NCBI GenBank assembly: GCA_034436375.1 | Contig: DAOTVS010000336.1 | Location: 1-6,174, forward strand | Source of the DNA: DAOTVS01 sp034436375 | GTDB lineage: Bacteria > Chloroflexota > Anaerolineae > SpSt-313 | Direction: 5' to 3' | Length of the DNA stretch: 6,174 nucleotides | In this document: positions 1-5,534 of the stretch, piece by piece | Position numbering within the stretch: the stretch's first letter is position 1 | How the letters are laid out: every line of letters begins with the position of its first letter | Made by a program: the position numbers and the translations under genes | Notes under the pieces: model-generated | Database searches by the model: none | Told to the model about the DNA's origin: nothing | What the model saw: only the letters and a program-made list of their open reading frames with translations

Positions 1-2097
1 GATGCGCTCAACCGCCTGACCGGCAAGCAGTACATCACCGGCACGACCTGCCCGGCGACCCCCGCGCCCAGCGTCACCTACCGCTACGATGAAGGGCCCA
101 ACGGCATCGGCCGGCGCACCAGCATGACGGACCCCTCCGGCGAGACGGCGTGGAGCTACGATGCGCGCGGGCGGGTGACGGCGGAGACGAAGCAACTCGA
201 AGGCAATAGCTTCGTCACAGGCTACACCTACCGCAGTGACGACCAGCCGGTCAGCATGACTTACCCCGATGGCGAGGTGCTCAACTACACTTATGACGCC
301 TGGGGCCGGCCGCAGGGCATGAGCGGCAGCAGCAACTATGCCTCTGCAGCCCAATACACCGCCGCCGGCCAGCTTCAGTCACTGACCTATGGCAACGGCG
401 TCGCCACCACCTGGGGCTATGACCCCGTGACCGCGCGGCTGAGCTCGATCACCGCTTTCGGCGTGCTCGACCTGGACTATACCTACTATCCCAACGGCAA
501 CGTGCACACCCTCACCGACGGCGGGCAGACGACCACGTTCGGCTACGACGAGCTGGATCGCCTTACCTCTGCCACGGGCGGCTACAGCGCCAGCTACAGC
601 TACGACCCGATCGGCAACCTGCTGAGCAAGACAGAGGGGTCTGTGGCCCGCAGCCTGACCTATCCCGGCGCCGGGCAAGCGCAGCCTCATGCGCCCACCC
701 AGGTGGACGGCCAGCCGTATGGCTACGATAACAACGGCAACCTGACCACTCGTCCCGGCCAGGCGCTGACCTACGACGAGGAGAACCGCCTCATCCGCGT
801 CGTGAGCGGCACGCTGACGACCGAGTTCACGTACGACGGCGACGGCAACCTGGTGAAAAAGGTCGCGCCCGAGGGCACGACGTTGTACGTGGGGGCGTAC
901 CTTGAGGTCTTTGCTTCCTCCACCCCACCCGAGCCGACGCCCCCCCCCACAGTGCAGCCGGGGCTGGATTATAAGGTGATCCTGCCGGTGGTGCTGGGCG
1001 GCTACCTCTTTGACGTGGATGGCCGCCTGGTGCCCGCGACGAAATACTATCTGTTCAACGGGCAGCGGGTCGCCACGCGCGAGGGCTCCTCTGGCACGGT
1101 GACGTACCTGTACCACGATCACCTCGGCAGCACGGTGGCCACGAGCGAGGGCGAGAGCACGTGCTACTGGCCGTATGGCGCCACGTGCACGGGAAGTGTG
1201 GATACCTCGTACCGGTACACGGGTCAGAGGGCGGACAGTTACATTAACTTGTACCAGATGGGCTCCCGATGGTATGATCCTGCTTTGGGACGATTCATCA
1301 GCCCCGATACTATTGTACCCAGTCCTGGCGATCCGCAAAGCCTGAATCGATATAGCTATTCTTTGAACAACCCCTTGCGCTACGTCGACCCCAGCGGCTA
1401 TGATCCACTCGATGCGGCATGGATTAGTGCATTCCATGCGGTCCATGGTGGTACTGACCCGAGTGATCAGGATTGCCGCGATAGGCTTTTCTCCCTCATG
1501 TTCCCTGGAAGTGGGCCAGGCGGGGAGTGGACTGATGCCGACTGGGCCAGCTATGCCGAACATCGATCCGGGTTCTGGGAAGGCACCTATCCCTGGCCAG
1601 GGGAGATGGCAGCGGGGATAGAACGATTTGCTGCCCATGTGGGGCGACTGGCCTCGCACTACAAGCCAAACGAGAAAGCGCAGTTTGTGGCGGCAGTTGC
1701 CTTTGTCTTCGGTGGCGTGCCTCTGGAATCCCCGGTGTCCGCCTCCTGGCAGATGGCGACCAACCCGCGGAAGGCATGGGCTTCTTACACGCCGCTTTAC
1801 GAGGGGGCCGAGGGTTGGCGACCTGAGTTGGTGGATGACACTAACCCATCTCATCACTACGCTGGCCTGCTCCACACCGGGTTCTTCTTTGGCCCGGCTG
1901 CGGGCGTGACGGCAAACTGGCTACGGGATGGCCCCCTATCCGGGTACAACGCGCCCGACCTGCGCCTGGGCGATATCGCCGCCGAACAGGGCAATATGTT
2001 GCGCTGGGGCCAGTTCTCGATCTATGCTATGGGGGATGTATTGCGCGCCTCTTTGAGCATCCAACAGAACCTTTGGCCAGCAGGCTATCCATATTAG
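1..2097 (+). CDS. RHS/YD-repeat protein with variable C-terminal tip (5' end outside window)
   Basis: The frame is open from base 1, so the gene starts upstream; 698 codons are visible and the internal ATG at 124 is not the true start. Seen: many YD-type repeats (YDARGRVT, YDAWGRPQG, YDELDRLTSATG, YDPIGNLLSK, YDGDGNLVKK), which in this family form a beta-sheet shell. The RHS-associated core follows, with HDHLGS (1114-1131), GRFISPD (1288-1308) and DPSGY ending at 1401. A Pro-rich insert and a YKVILPVVLGG segment (about 910-1002) interrupt the usual core lead-in. After the core come 232 residues of variable tip that I cannot assign. The tip has HHYAG (1852-1866), an RD pair (1924-1929) and DLRLG (1957-1971), which look like conserved positions of a domain recurring in RHS tips. 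Codon use shifts near 1230. Family knowledge: RHS proteins are exported or cell-surface proteins, and many deliver C-terminal toxins. A toxin role here is inference only. Confidence 0.93.
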   Translation, partial: DALNRLTGKQYITGTTCPATPAPSVTYRYDEGPNGIGRRTSMTDPSGETAWSYDARGRVTAETKQLEGNSFVTGYTYRSDDQPVSMTYPDGEVLNYTYDAWGRPQGMSGSSNYASAAQYTAAGQLQSLTYGNGVATTWGYDPVTARLSSITAFGVLDLDYTYYPNGNVHTLTDGGQTTTFGYDELDRLTSATGGYSASYSYDPIGNLLSKTEGSVARSLTYPGAGQAQPHAPTQVDGQPYGYDNNGNLTTRPGQALTYDEENRLIRVVSGTLTTEFTYDGDGNLVKKVAPEGTTLYVGAYLEVFASSTPPEPTPPPTVQPGLDYKVILPVVLGGYLFDVDGRLVPATKYYLFNGQRVATREGSSGTVTYLYHDHLGSTVATSEGESTCYWPYGATCTGSVDTSYRYTGQRADSYINLYQMGSRWYDPALGRFISPDTIVPSPGDPQSLNRYSYSLNNPLRYVDPSGYDPLDAAWISAFHAVHGGTDPSDQDCRDRLFSLMFPGSGPGGEWTDADWASYAEHRSGFWEGTYPWPGEMAAGIERFAAHVGRLASHYKPNEKAQFVAAVAFVFGGVPLESPVSASWQMATNPRKAWASYTPLYEGAEGWRPELVDDTNPSHHYAGLLHTGFFFGPAAGVTANWLRDGPLSGYNAPDLRLGDIAAEQGNMLRWGQFSIYAMGDVLRASLSIQQNLWPAGYPY
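910..1002 (+). other. Pro-rich linker plus LPVVLG tail-like segment inside the RHS protein
   Basis: Between the last YD repeat (ending VGAYLEV) and the usual TKYYLFNGQRVA lead-in to the core lies a Ser/Pro/Glu/Thr-rich stretch (910-963). It is followed by DYKVILPVVLGG (967-1002). The Pro-rich DNA contains a run of nine C's, which is prone to slippage. Pro/Thr linkers ending in a hydrophobic 'YLPLV'-like motif are common at the C-termini of Chloroflexota secreted proteins. Here the motif is internal, so it may be an inserted module or a membrane-contacting segment. Confidence 0.5.
1399..2094 (+). other. Variable C-terminal tip domain of the RHS protein
   Basis: These 232 residues follow the core-ending DPSG motif. 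The middle is rich in Trp and aromatic residues (for example WTDADWASYAEH), followed by a hydrophobic helix-like stretch (AQFVAAVAFVFGGVPL). Near the end is a block with HHYAG, GFFFG, an RD pair and DLRLG. The conserved-looking His-His, Arg-Asp and Asp could be catalytic or structural, but I recognise no named toxin or enzyme family. In RHS proteins this position usually holds the polymorphic effector. Confidence 0.55.
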
Positions 2098-2108
2098 GAG
2101 GCAGGCAA

Positions 2109-2507
2109 ATGCGTAGACCGTATATATGGATCATGCTCTGCCTGATGGCGCTGATAACGGTAGGGTGCTTCCCAAGTTTCCAAACTGTGGTAACGCCCAA
2201 GCCTGAACCACAGGTCCCTGAGCAACTAAGAAGACTGCCCAAGACGGCGTGGATCAAGTGCTCGGATCTGGATCGTACGAAGGGCGTGCGATGCAGTGTA
2301 TGGGAGTATCCAGGACTCCCACCCGATGATCCTGATAGTGGCTATATGGGGAAGCGCGGTCGTCTCATGGGGGAGGTGGCAGCTTGTGCTGAAGTCCAGG
2401 CTCTGCAATACGCCTGGTCAGAGACCGACGGGGTGTTCTGGGTGCTCGTCACTACCGATGGGGTGAGGGGATGGATTACAATGGACCTATTGACTTTTTC
2501 GCGCTGA
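2109..2507 (+). CDS. Putative lipoprotein with SH3-like C-terminal domain
   Basis: 132 residues. I chose the ATG at 2109 because AGGAGG (2096-2101) lies 7 nt upstream and the protein then begins with a lipoprotein-type signal: MRRP, a hydrophobic core (residues 5-18) and Cys20 in the context TVGC. An upstream in-frame ATG at 2073 would bury the signal and overlap the RHS gene. After a Pro-rich linker (29-37), residues 83-130 read like a bacterial SH3 (SH3b) fold: GRLMGEV, VQALQYAW, then DGVFWVLVTTDGVRGWI. SH3b domains usually bind cell-wall peptides or other ligands. Cys51 and Cys62 could pair. The gene begins 11 bp after the RHS stop, so the two are probably co-transcribed. It might help the RHS protein at the surface or act as an immunity protein; neither role is shown by the sequence. 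The lipobox is imperfect (Thr at -3). Confidence 0.75.
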   Translation: MRRPYIWIMLCLMALITVGCFPSFQTVVTPKPEPQVPEQLRRLPKTAWIKCSDLDRTKGVRCSVWEYPGLPPDDPDSGYMGKRGRLMGEVAACAEVQALQYAWSETDGVFWVLVTTDGVRGWITMDLLTFSR

Positions 2508-2548
2508 GGGCCCTCACCCACCCTCGAAACGATGAGCGGCAGTCAACA

Positions 2549-2585
2549 TCAGACCTCCAATCCCTTGGCAAGGCTAGAGGTCTGA
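2549..2585. repeat. Stem-loop with 9-bp perfect outer stem
   Basis: TCAGACCTC (2549-2557) is the exact reverse complement of GAGGTCTGA (2577-2585). The 19-nt loop contains a second small pairing, CCTT/AAGG around GGC. No T-run follows on either strand. It could slow transcription at the end of the RHS-lipoprotein operon or be a mobile-element remnant. Confidence 0.5.
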
Positions 2586-2663
2586 ACAGTATGATCTGTG
2601 TACGTGCACGTGAAGAGGTGGTACCAGGATACGATGCGTGGCGTACTACAGACGGTTCGCCAT

Positions 2664-2692
2664 TGATCCAGTGTTCATATGGTGGACACCGG
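2664..2692 (+). repeat. Sequence resembling an IS3-family terminal repeat
   Basis: The segment begins TGATCCAG and continues to TATGGTGGACACC. IS3-family ends typically start TGA and contain a TGGACAC-like block. The part at 2670-2690 aligns with 5546-5564, at the end of the IS3-family element on the right of the window, sharing AGTG, TCA, ATGG, GAC and CC with two 1-nt gaps. No transposase is attached, so this would be a solo end. It is a by-eye match only. Confidence 0.35.
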
Positions 2693-2731
2693 ACTTTGCG
2701 AGCGACATGGCTAACATGTCGCTCGCAAAGT
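2693..2731. repeat. Perfect 17-bp inverted repeat with 5-nt loop
   Basis: Bases 2693-2709 (ACTTTGCGAGCGACATG) are the exact reverse complement of 2715-2731, separated by GCTAA. The right arm ends 30 nt past the stop codon of the second recombinase, on its downstream side. Neither strand has a T-run after the stem, so it is not a standard intrinsic terminator. Two facing arms around a short spacer next to a recombinase operon could be a recombination site. It could instead be a transcript-stabilising hairpin or a dispersed palindromic repeat. Confidence 0.85.
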
Positions 2732-2761
2732 GCCTCAAGGTAACACTGACAATACAGGAGC

Positions 2762-4216
2762 TCAGCCTTCCAGGGCCAGGATGCCACCTCGCAGCGTCTG
2801 CAGCGTCTCGCGTTGCGCCTCGTCCAGCGTCCTGGTCTGCAGCGAGTCCACCAGGGCCAGCAATTGCCCCGGCGGCAGCGTGCCCCTTCCTTCCGAGCCG
2901 TCCAACCGGGCCTCGACCTGGGCCATGGCCCGGTAGTGATCCGCAGCCACCGTGCCATCGTACAGCCGGGCGTAGCCCAGGGTCGTATCGACGTGACGGT
3001 GGCCCAGGATCGTCTGTACGGTGAGGATGGGCGCCCCGGCGTTGAGCAGGAGCGTAGCGCAGGTGTGCCGCAGTTGGTGCGGGGTGACGTGCACGCCGCA
3101 GCGCCGGCCATAGGTGTGCAACCGCTCGGAGCAGTAGCTGCAGCTCAGCGGGAGGTGGCGCAAGGCGAAAACGTGCTCGTCGGCAGGCCCACGCACCGCA
3201 AAATATGCATTTAGCGCCTCGACAGTGGCCTCGCTGAGGCATACCAGGCGGTCCTTGAGGCCCTTGGACTGCTCGATGCGCACCCGGCGGGCGGCCAGAT
3301 CGAGGTCGCCCAGGCGCAGGCGGCGCACCTCACCGGTGCGCAGGCCGCTGTGCAGCATGAGCAGGAACCAGGCCCGGTCCATGAGGCCCAGGCGACGGAT
3401 GCCCCGGTGCTCTGCGTGGGCATCGGCCTCGATCTCGCGCAGCAGGAGGCGCACCTGCTCGATGGGCACATCCCGCGGCAGGCGTGGCCCTTCGGCCAGG
3501 GGCTCGACCTTGAGCATGCGTTGGCAGATGGGGCGCTCGCGCTCGCCCTCGAAGAGCAGATAGCTCTGCAGGGCGTGCAGCTCGCCGTTGAGGGTGATGG
3601 GCTTGATCCCGGCGGCCAGGCGAGCATCGACGTACTCGTACCAACGCTCGGGCGTCAGGGCAGCCAGGTCCGGCAGGAGACCACGCTCGGCCAGCCAGCG
3701 CAGGGGGCGTGTGGCCGCACTCAACAGGTCTATCGTGGCCCGGTAGCTCTGCTCGGGGATCCATCTGCGCCGGCGGTGAGCGATGTAGGCGTGCAGGTCC
3801 TCTGCCAACTCAATGGGCAGAGACCCGGTATAGGTCTCCCAGGCAACCTGGCGCGGCGGAGCGGGTTTGTGGCAACGGAGGCGCAGGTACTCGGCCAGCT
3901 TGGCGAGGCCCTTGCCGTAGTCACTGCGCGTGCTCTCGCTGGGGTAGTGATCGGTGAGGTAGGCGCGCACTCGCGCGATATCGCCCTCCAGGTCGATCTC
4001 CCAGTAGGGCTTGCCCAAGAGGCCGAGGGCCAGCCGGGCAGCGACGCCGTAGATATGCAGGGCGGAAGGGCCGTAGCCCCCCTCGGCGAGCCACTGCCGG
4101 AAATTGGCGTACAGGCCACGGTTCGGAGGAAACCAGGCGTGGCAGGGCTTGAGCGCAGGATCGATGGACAACGCGTGGCGCAGGTTGGGCGTGCGCGACC
4201 CTTTACCGCCCTTCAT
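2762..4216 (-). CDS. Tyrosine recombinase, Tn554 TnpB-like, second gene of pair
   Basis: 484 residues. The start is the ATG at 4216-4214, which overlaps the TGA of the upstream recombinase as ATGA and has a GGAGG-type ribosome binding site just ahead. An ATG 70 codons earlier would overlap the first gene extensively and encodes non-protein-like sequence. Seen: a long N-terminal region (about 35-240) with two stretches that could each be a SAM-like core-binding domain. The catalytic domain then has Arg293 (SGLRTGEVRRL), Lys318 (QSKGLKDR), HQLRH at 380-384, His406 (LGHRHVDTT) and Tyr415 (GYARLYD). CSYC (359-362) and Cys373 just before the HxxR box could bind a metal. These enzymes cut and rejoin DNA through a 3'-phosphotyrosine link. 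The 'TTLGYARLYDGTVAADHYRAM' region, split here by residues 411-431, is typical of TnpB-like recombinases that act in sets. All active-site residues are present, so it may be functional. Confidence 0.92.
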   Translation of the reverse strand: MKGGKGSRTPNLRHALSIDPALKPCHAWFPPNRGLYANFRQWLAEGGYGPSALHIYGVAARLALGLLGKPYWEIDLEGDIARVRAYLTDHYPSESTRSDYGKGLAKLAEYLRLRCHKPAPPRQVAWETYTGSLPIELAEDLHAYIAHRRRRWIPEQSYRATIDLLSAATRPLRWLAERGLLPDLAALTPERWYEYVDARLAAGIKPITLNGELHALQSYLLFEGERERPICQRMLKVEPLAEGPRLPRDVPIEQVRLLLREIEADAHAEHRGIRRLGLMDRAWFLLMLHSGLRTGEVRRLRLGDLDLAARRVRIEQSKGLKDRLVCLSEATVEALNAYFAVRGPADEHVFALRHLPLSCSYCSERLHTYGRRCGVHVTPHQLRHTCATLLLNAGAPILTVQTILGHRHVDTTLGYARLYDGTVAADHYRAMAQVEARLDGSEGRGTLPPGQLLALVDSLQTRTLDEAQRETLQTLRGGILALEG

Positions 4217-5103
4217 ACAGCCTCGCCTCCTTCCCCCAGCCGTTTGGTGATGCGGGCCATGGCGGCCTCGTAATCGGCCTGCACCTGCTGGTCGGAGATA
4301 TGGATGTAGGTCTGGGTGGTGCGCAGGCGCGAGTGCCCCAAGAGGCGTTGGATCGAGGTCACTGGCACGCGCGATTCGGCCAACTGGCGCCCGAACGTGT
4401 GGCGCAACTGGTGGCAGGTGGCCCACAGCCCCGCCTTGCCGCAGTAGTGGGCCAGCCGTTTCTGGATGCCGGTCACCGTCAGACGCTTGCCGGAGCGGTT
4501 GACGAACACGGCTTCATCGGAGGCGACCGGGCGTAGCTCCAGCCACTCCTTCAGGGCAGCCAGGGGTTGGCCCGAGAGGTAGGCGACTCGCTGTTTGCCG
4601 TTCTTGCCATGCAGCCAGAGGCGGGGCAACTTGCCTGCGGCTGCCTGCAGGTAGAGGTCGCCCAAGGAGAGGCTGCGCACCTCGCCCACCCGCAGGCCAC
4701 AGCGCAGCATGAGCAGGAACATGGCCCGGTCACGAGGATGGGTGATCGCGGCGAGCAGGCGCTCGACCGTGGCATCCTCCAGGTCACGGGGCAGGCGCTC
4801 GCCCTGGCGGATAAAGTGCCGCCTGGGGATCACCGGGTTGGCCGGGGCGTCATCCTGCTCCAGGGCCAGGAACTCGTAGAAGGAGCGGAGGGCGGCCAAC
4901 CTGCGGTTGACCGTGGCCATGGCGTGGCCGCTCTGTTGGGCATGCTCAATGTAGGCGTCAACGTCGCGCACCTTCACTTGCGCGGGCGGCTTGCCCAGCC
5001 AGGCGAAGAAGAGGGCCACGTCGCTGGTATAGTGGACATGGGTGGAAGCGCCCGGGCTCCGGCGGCGCAGCCACTTGTGAAAGCGCTCGATTTCGGCTAA
5101 CAT
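4213..5103 (-). CDS. Tyrosine recombinase, XerC/XerD-like, first gene of pair
   Basis: 296 residues, the normal length for Xer-type recombinases. The ATG at 5103-5101 has AGGAGG (complement of 5112-5117) 8 nt upstream. Residues about 2-85 form a SAM-like N-terminal DNA-binding domain (FHKWLRRRSPG, TVNRRLAALRSFYEFL). The catalytic domain shows Arg138 (GLRVGEVRSL), Lys167 or Lys170 (HGKNGKQR), HQLRH at 231-235, His257 (LLGHSRLRTTQTY) and the nucleophile Tyr266. It is the first gene of a two-recombinase operon and its stop overlaps the start of the next gene by 4 bp, so translation is probably coupled and the two proteins probably work as partners. The pairing with a TnpB-like gene argues against a housekeeping XerC or XerD. 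No excisionase gene or cargo lies beside it, so what the pair moves is unknown. Confidence 0.93.
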   Translation of the reverse strand: MLAEIERFHKWLRRRSPGASTHVHYTSDVALFFAWLGKPPAQVKVRDVDAYIEHAQQSGHAMATVNRRLAALRSFYEFLALEQDDAPANPVIPRRHFIRQGERLPRDLEDATVERLLAAITHPRDRAMFLLMLRCGLRVGEVRSLSLGDLYLQAAAGKLPRLWLHGKNGKQRVAYLSGQPLAALKEWLELRPVASDEAVFVNRSGKRLTVTGIQKRLAHYCGKAGLWATCHQLRHTFGRQLAESRVPVTSIQRLLGHSRLRTTQTYIHISDQQVQADYEAAMARITKRLGEGGEAV

Positions 5104-5111
5104 GCGTCTTG

Positions 5112-5201
5112 CCTCCTGGTAGTGAATTGGGGACTGAACCTTGGCGGGTTGCAGGACCTATCTTACCACCAGGAGCCCACCTTAAAAAGCATACCAGGAG
5201 G
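5112..5201. repeat. 10-bp inverted repeat around the recombinase leader, with a third partial copy
   Basis: CCTCCTGGTA (5112-5121) is the exact reverse complement of TACCAGGAGG (5192-5201). A third ACCAGGAG lies at 5168-5175 in the same direction as the right copy. The left arm contains the ribosome binding site of the first recombinase as read on the - strand. Pairing of the arms in the mRNA would hide that site if transcription starts beyond 5201. The arms could alternatively be recombinase-binding sites. Confidence 0.55.
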
Positions 5202-5209
5202 GCAAGTTA

Positions 5210-5325
5210 ATGTAAGGCGCTCTGGCTGGCCCTCTTGGAGCAGCGTCTTTCACCACTGCCGCAAACAACGTGTTCGTACTGAAGTACCAGCTCCAAGTGC
5301 ATTACCTGCGCGATGAGTTGCTGGC
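5210..5325 (+). pseudogene. Possible decayed or truncated reading frame
   Basis: An AGGAGG-like site (5196-5201) precedes ATG at 5210, but the next codon is TAA. Skipping one base gives KALWLALLEQR, and a second shift near 5245 leads into a protein-like stretch, NNVFVLKYQLQVHYLRDELLA (about 5264-5326). It runs into the presumed left end of the IS3-type element. I do not recognise the protein. It could be a degraded gene cut by the insertion, or chance; confidence is low. Confidence 0.25.
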
Positions 5326-5352
5326 CCCCTCTGTGCCGCGCCCCTCTGTGCC
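5326..5352 (+). repeat. Two 12-bp direct repeats, period 15 bp, at the presumed left IS end
   Basis: CCCCTCTGTGCC occurs at 5326-5337 and again at 5341-5352, separated by GCG. The second copy leads into TATAATGATGGGACAAC, which resembles the inner part of IS3-type ends. The element's left end probably starts at the TG at 5332 or 5347. The duplication may come from insertion or from slippage. Confidence 0.45.
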
Positions 5353-5388
5353 TATAATGATGGGACAACTCGCCTGCAGAATTTAGTG

Positions 5389-5408
5389 TACAATGTAGGG
5401 CGAGGGAG
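5389..5408 (+). promoter_or_regulatory. Putative -10 box and ribosome binding site for orfA fragment
   Basis: TACAAT at 5389-5394 is a reasonable -10, and GAGGGAG at 5402-5408 sits 6 nt before the ATG at 5415. No clear -35 lies at the usual distance; GACAAC at 5364-5369 is the nearest candidate with a long 19-nt spacer. A perfect TATAAT occurs at 5353-5358, also without a good -35. Confidence 0.35.
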
Positions 5409-5414
5409 AACGAT

Positions 5415-5534
5415 ATGTCTCACAACGGAAGCGATCGGAACGAGTTGAACAGCGGCCAGACAGCAACCAGTGGCGCCAGCACACCTGATCCTGAGGTCGT
5501 GCCCAAAGCCACGCACCGCCGGTTCACGGCTGAG
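5415..5534 (+). pseudogene. IS3-type transposase orfA, N-terminal fragment (40 codons)
   Basis: The frame begins MSHNGSDRNELNSG and reaches DPEVVPKATHRRFTAE. From memory of this family, orfA proteins carry VPKAKRRRFTAEYKLRIL at this place, the start of a helix-turn-helix DNA-binding domain, so the family sequence breaks exactly after Glu40 (base 5534). The codons that follow (CIGSVSNGDST) do not fit the family, and the DNA from 5535 reads as the end of another IS. The fragment keeps its start codon and ribosome binding site but lacks the DNA-binding domain, and its own orfB is not in the window. It is not functional. Confidence 0.75.

Larger units (their letters stand above)
2508..2761. other. 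Intergenic region between convergent genes, no gene seen
   Basis: I see no convincing coding sequence in any frame. The region begins with the palindrome TGAGGGCCCTCA (2505-2516), which includes the lipoprotein stop codon. Its right half can also pair with GGGTGAGGG at 2461-2469. Further on are a stem-loop (2549-2585), the 10-bp palindrome ACGTGCACGT (2602-2611), an IS3-end-like sequence (2664-2692) and a 17-bp inverted repeat (2693-2731). None has the T-run expected of an intrinsic terminator, so how transcription from the two converging operons stops is unclear. Confidence 0.6.
5104..5331. other. Region upstream of the recombinase operon; no intact gene
   Basis: It must hold the promoter of the - strand recombinase operon unless that lies further away. 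A TAAGAT box (complement of 5160-5165) is a possible -10 with no good -35. The right part holds a possible decayed reading frame on the + strand. No RNA gene is recognised. Confidence 0.4.
5332..5534 (+). mobile_element. Left remnant of an IS3-family element (host of a nested insertion)
   Basis: This covers the presumed left end (5332 or 5347), the promoter region and the orfA fragment. It is interrupted at 5534/5535 by a second IS3-family element in the opposite orientation. The rest of the element is expected beyond 6174 if the interruption is a simple insertion. The boundary on the left is approximate. Confidence 0.5.

Noticed and set aside
379..1875. 498-codon open frame on the - strand opposite the RHS gene
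   Set aside because: It mirrors the GC-rich RHS coding strand, its sequence is low-complexity in Arg/His/Val/Gly/Ala with no domain, and the + strand shows clear YD repeats and the RHS core.
2073..2108. Earlier ATG for the lipoprotein gene
   Set aside because: It lies inside the RHS coding region without a good ribosome binding site and would put 12 residues in front of a clean lipoprotein signal peptide.
2693..2731. Intrinsic transcription terminator
   Set aside because: The stem is strong, but neither strand has a T-rich tract after it.
2471..2743. 90-codon + strand open frame after the lipoprotein
   Set aside because: It overlaps the lipoprotein end, runs into the 17-bp inverted repeat, and resembles no protein family.
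3350..4273. 307-codon + strand open frame opposite the second recombinase
   Set aside because: It is antisense to a gene with a complete tyrosine-recombinase active site. The predicted protein has no recognisable motif and it lacks a ribosome binding site.
4217..4426. A 70-codon longer start for the second recombinase
   Set aside because: The extra residues overlap the catalytic end of the first recombinase in another frame and are Arg/Pro/His-rich. The ATGA start at 4216 with its own ribosome binding site fits much better.
4213..5103. Housekeeping XerC or XerD
   Set aside because: The length and motifs fit, but coupling to a TnpB-like recombinase and the surrounding IS remnants point to a mobile-element enzyme.
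5168..5201. Start of a CRISPR or iteron array from the ACCAGGAG repeats
   Set aside because: There are only two direct copies of 8 bp plus one inverted copy, with irregular spacing and no cas or replication gene nearby.
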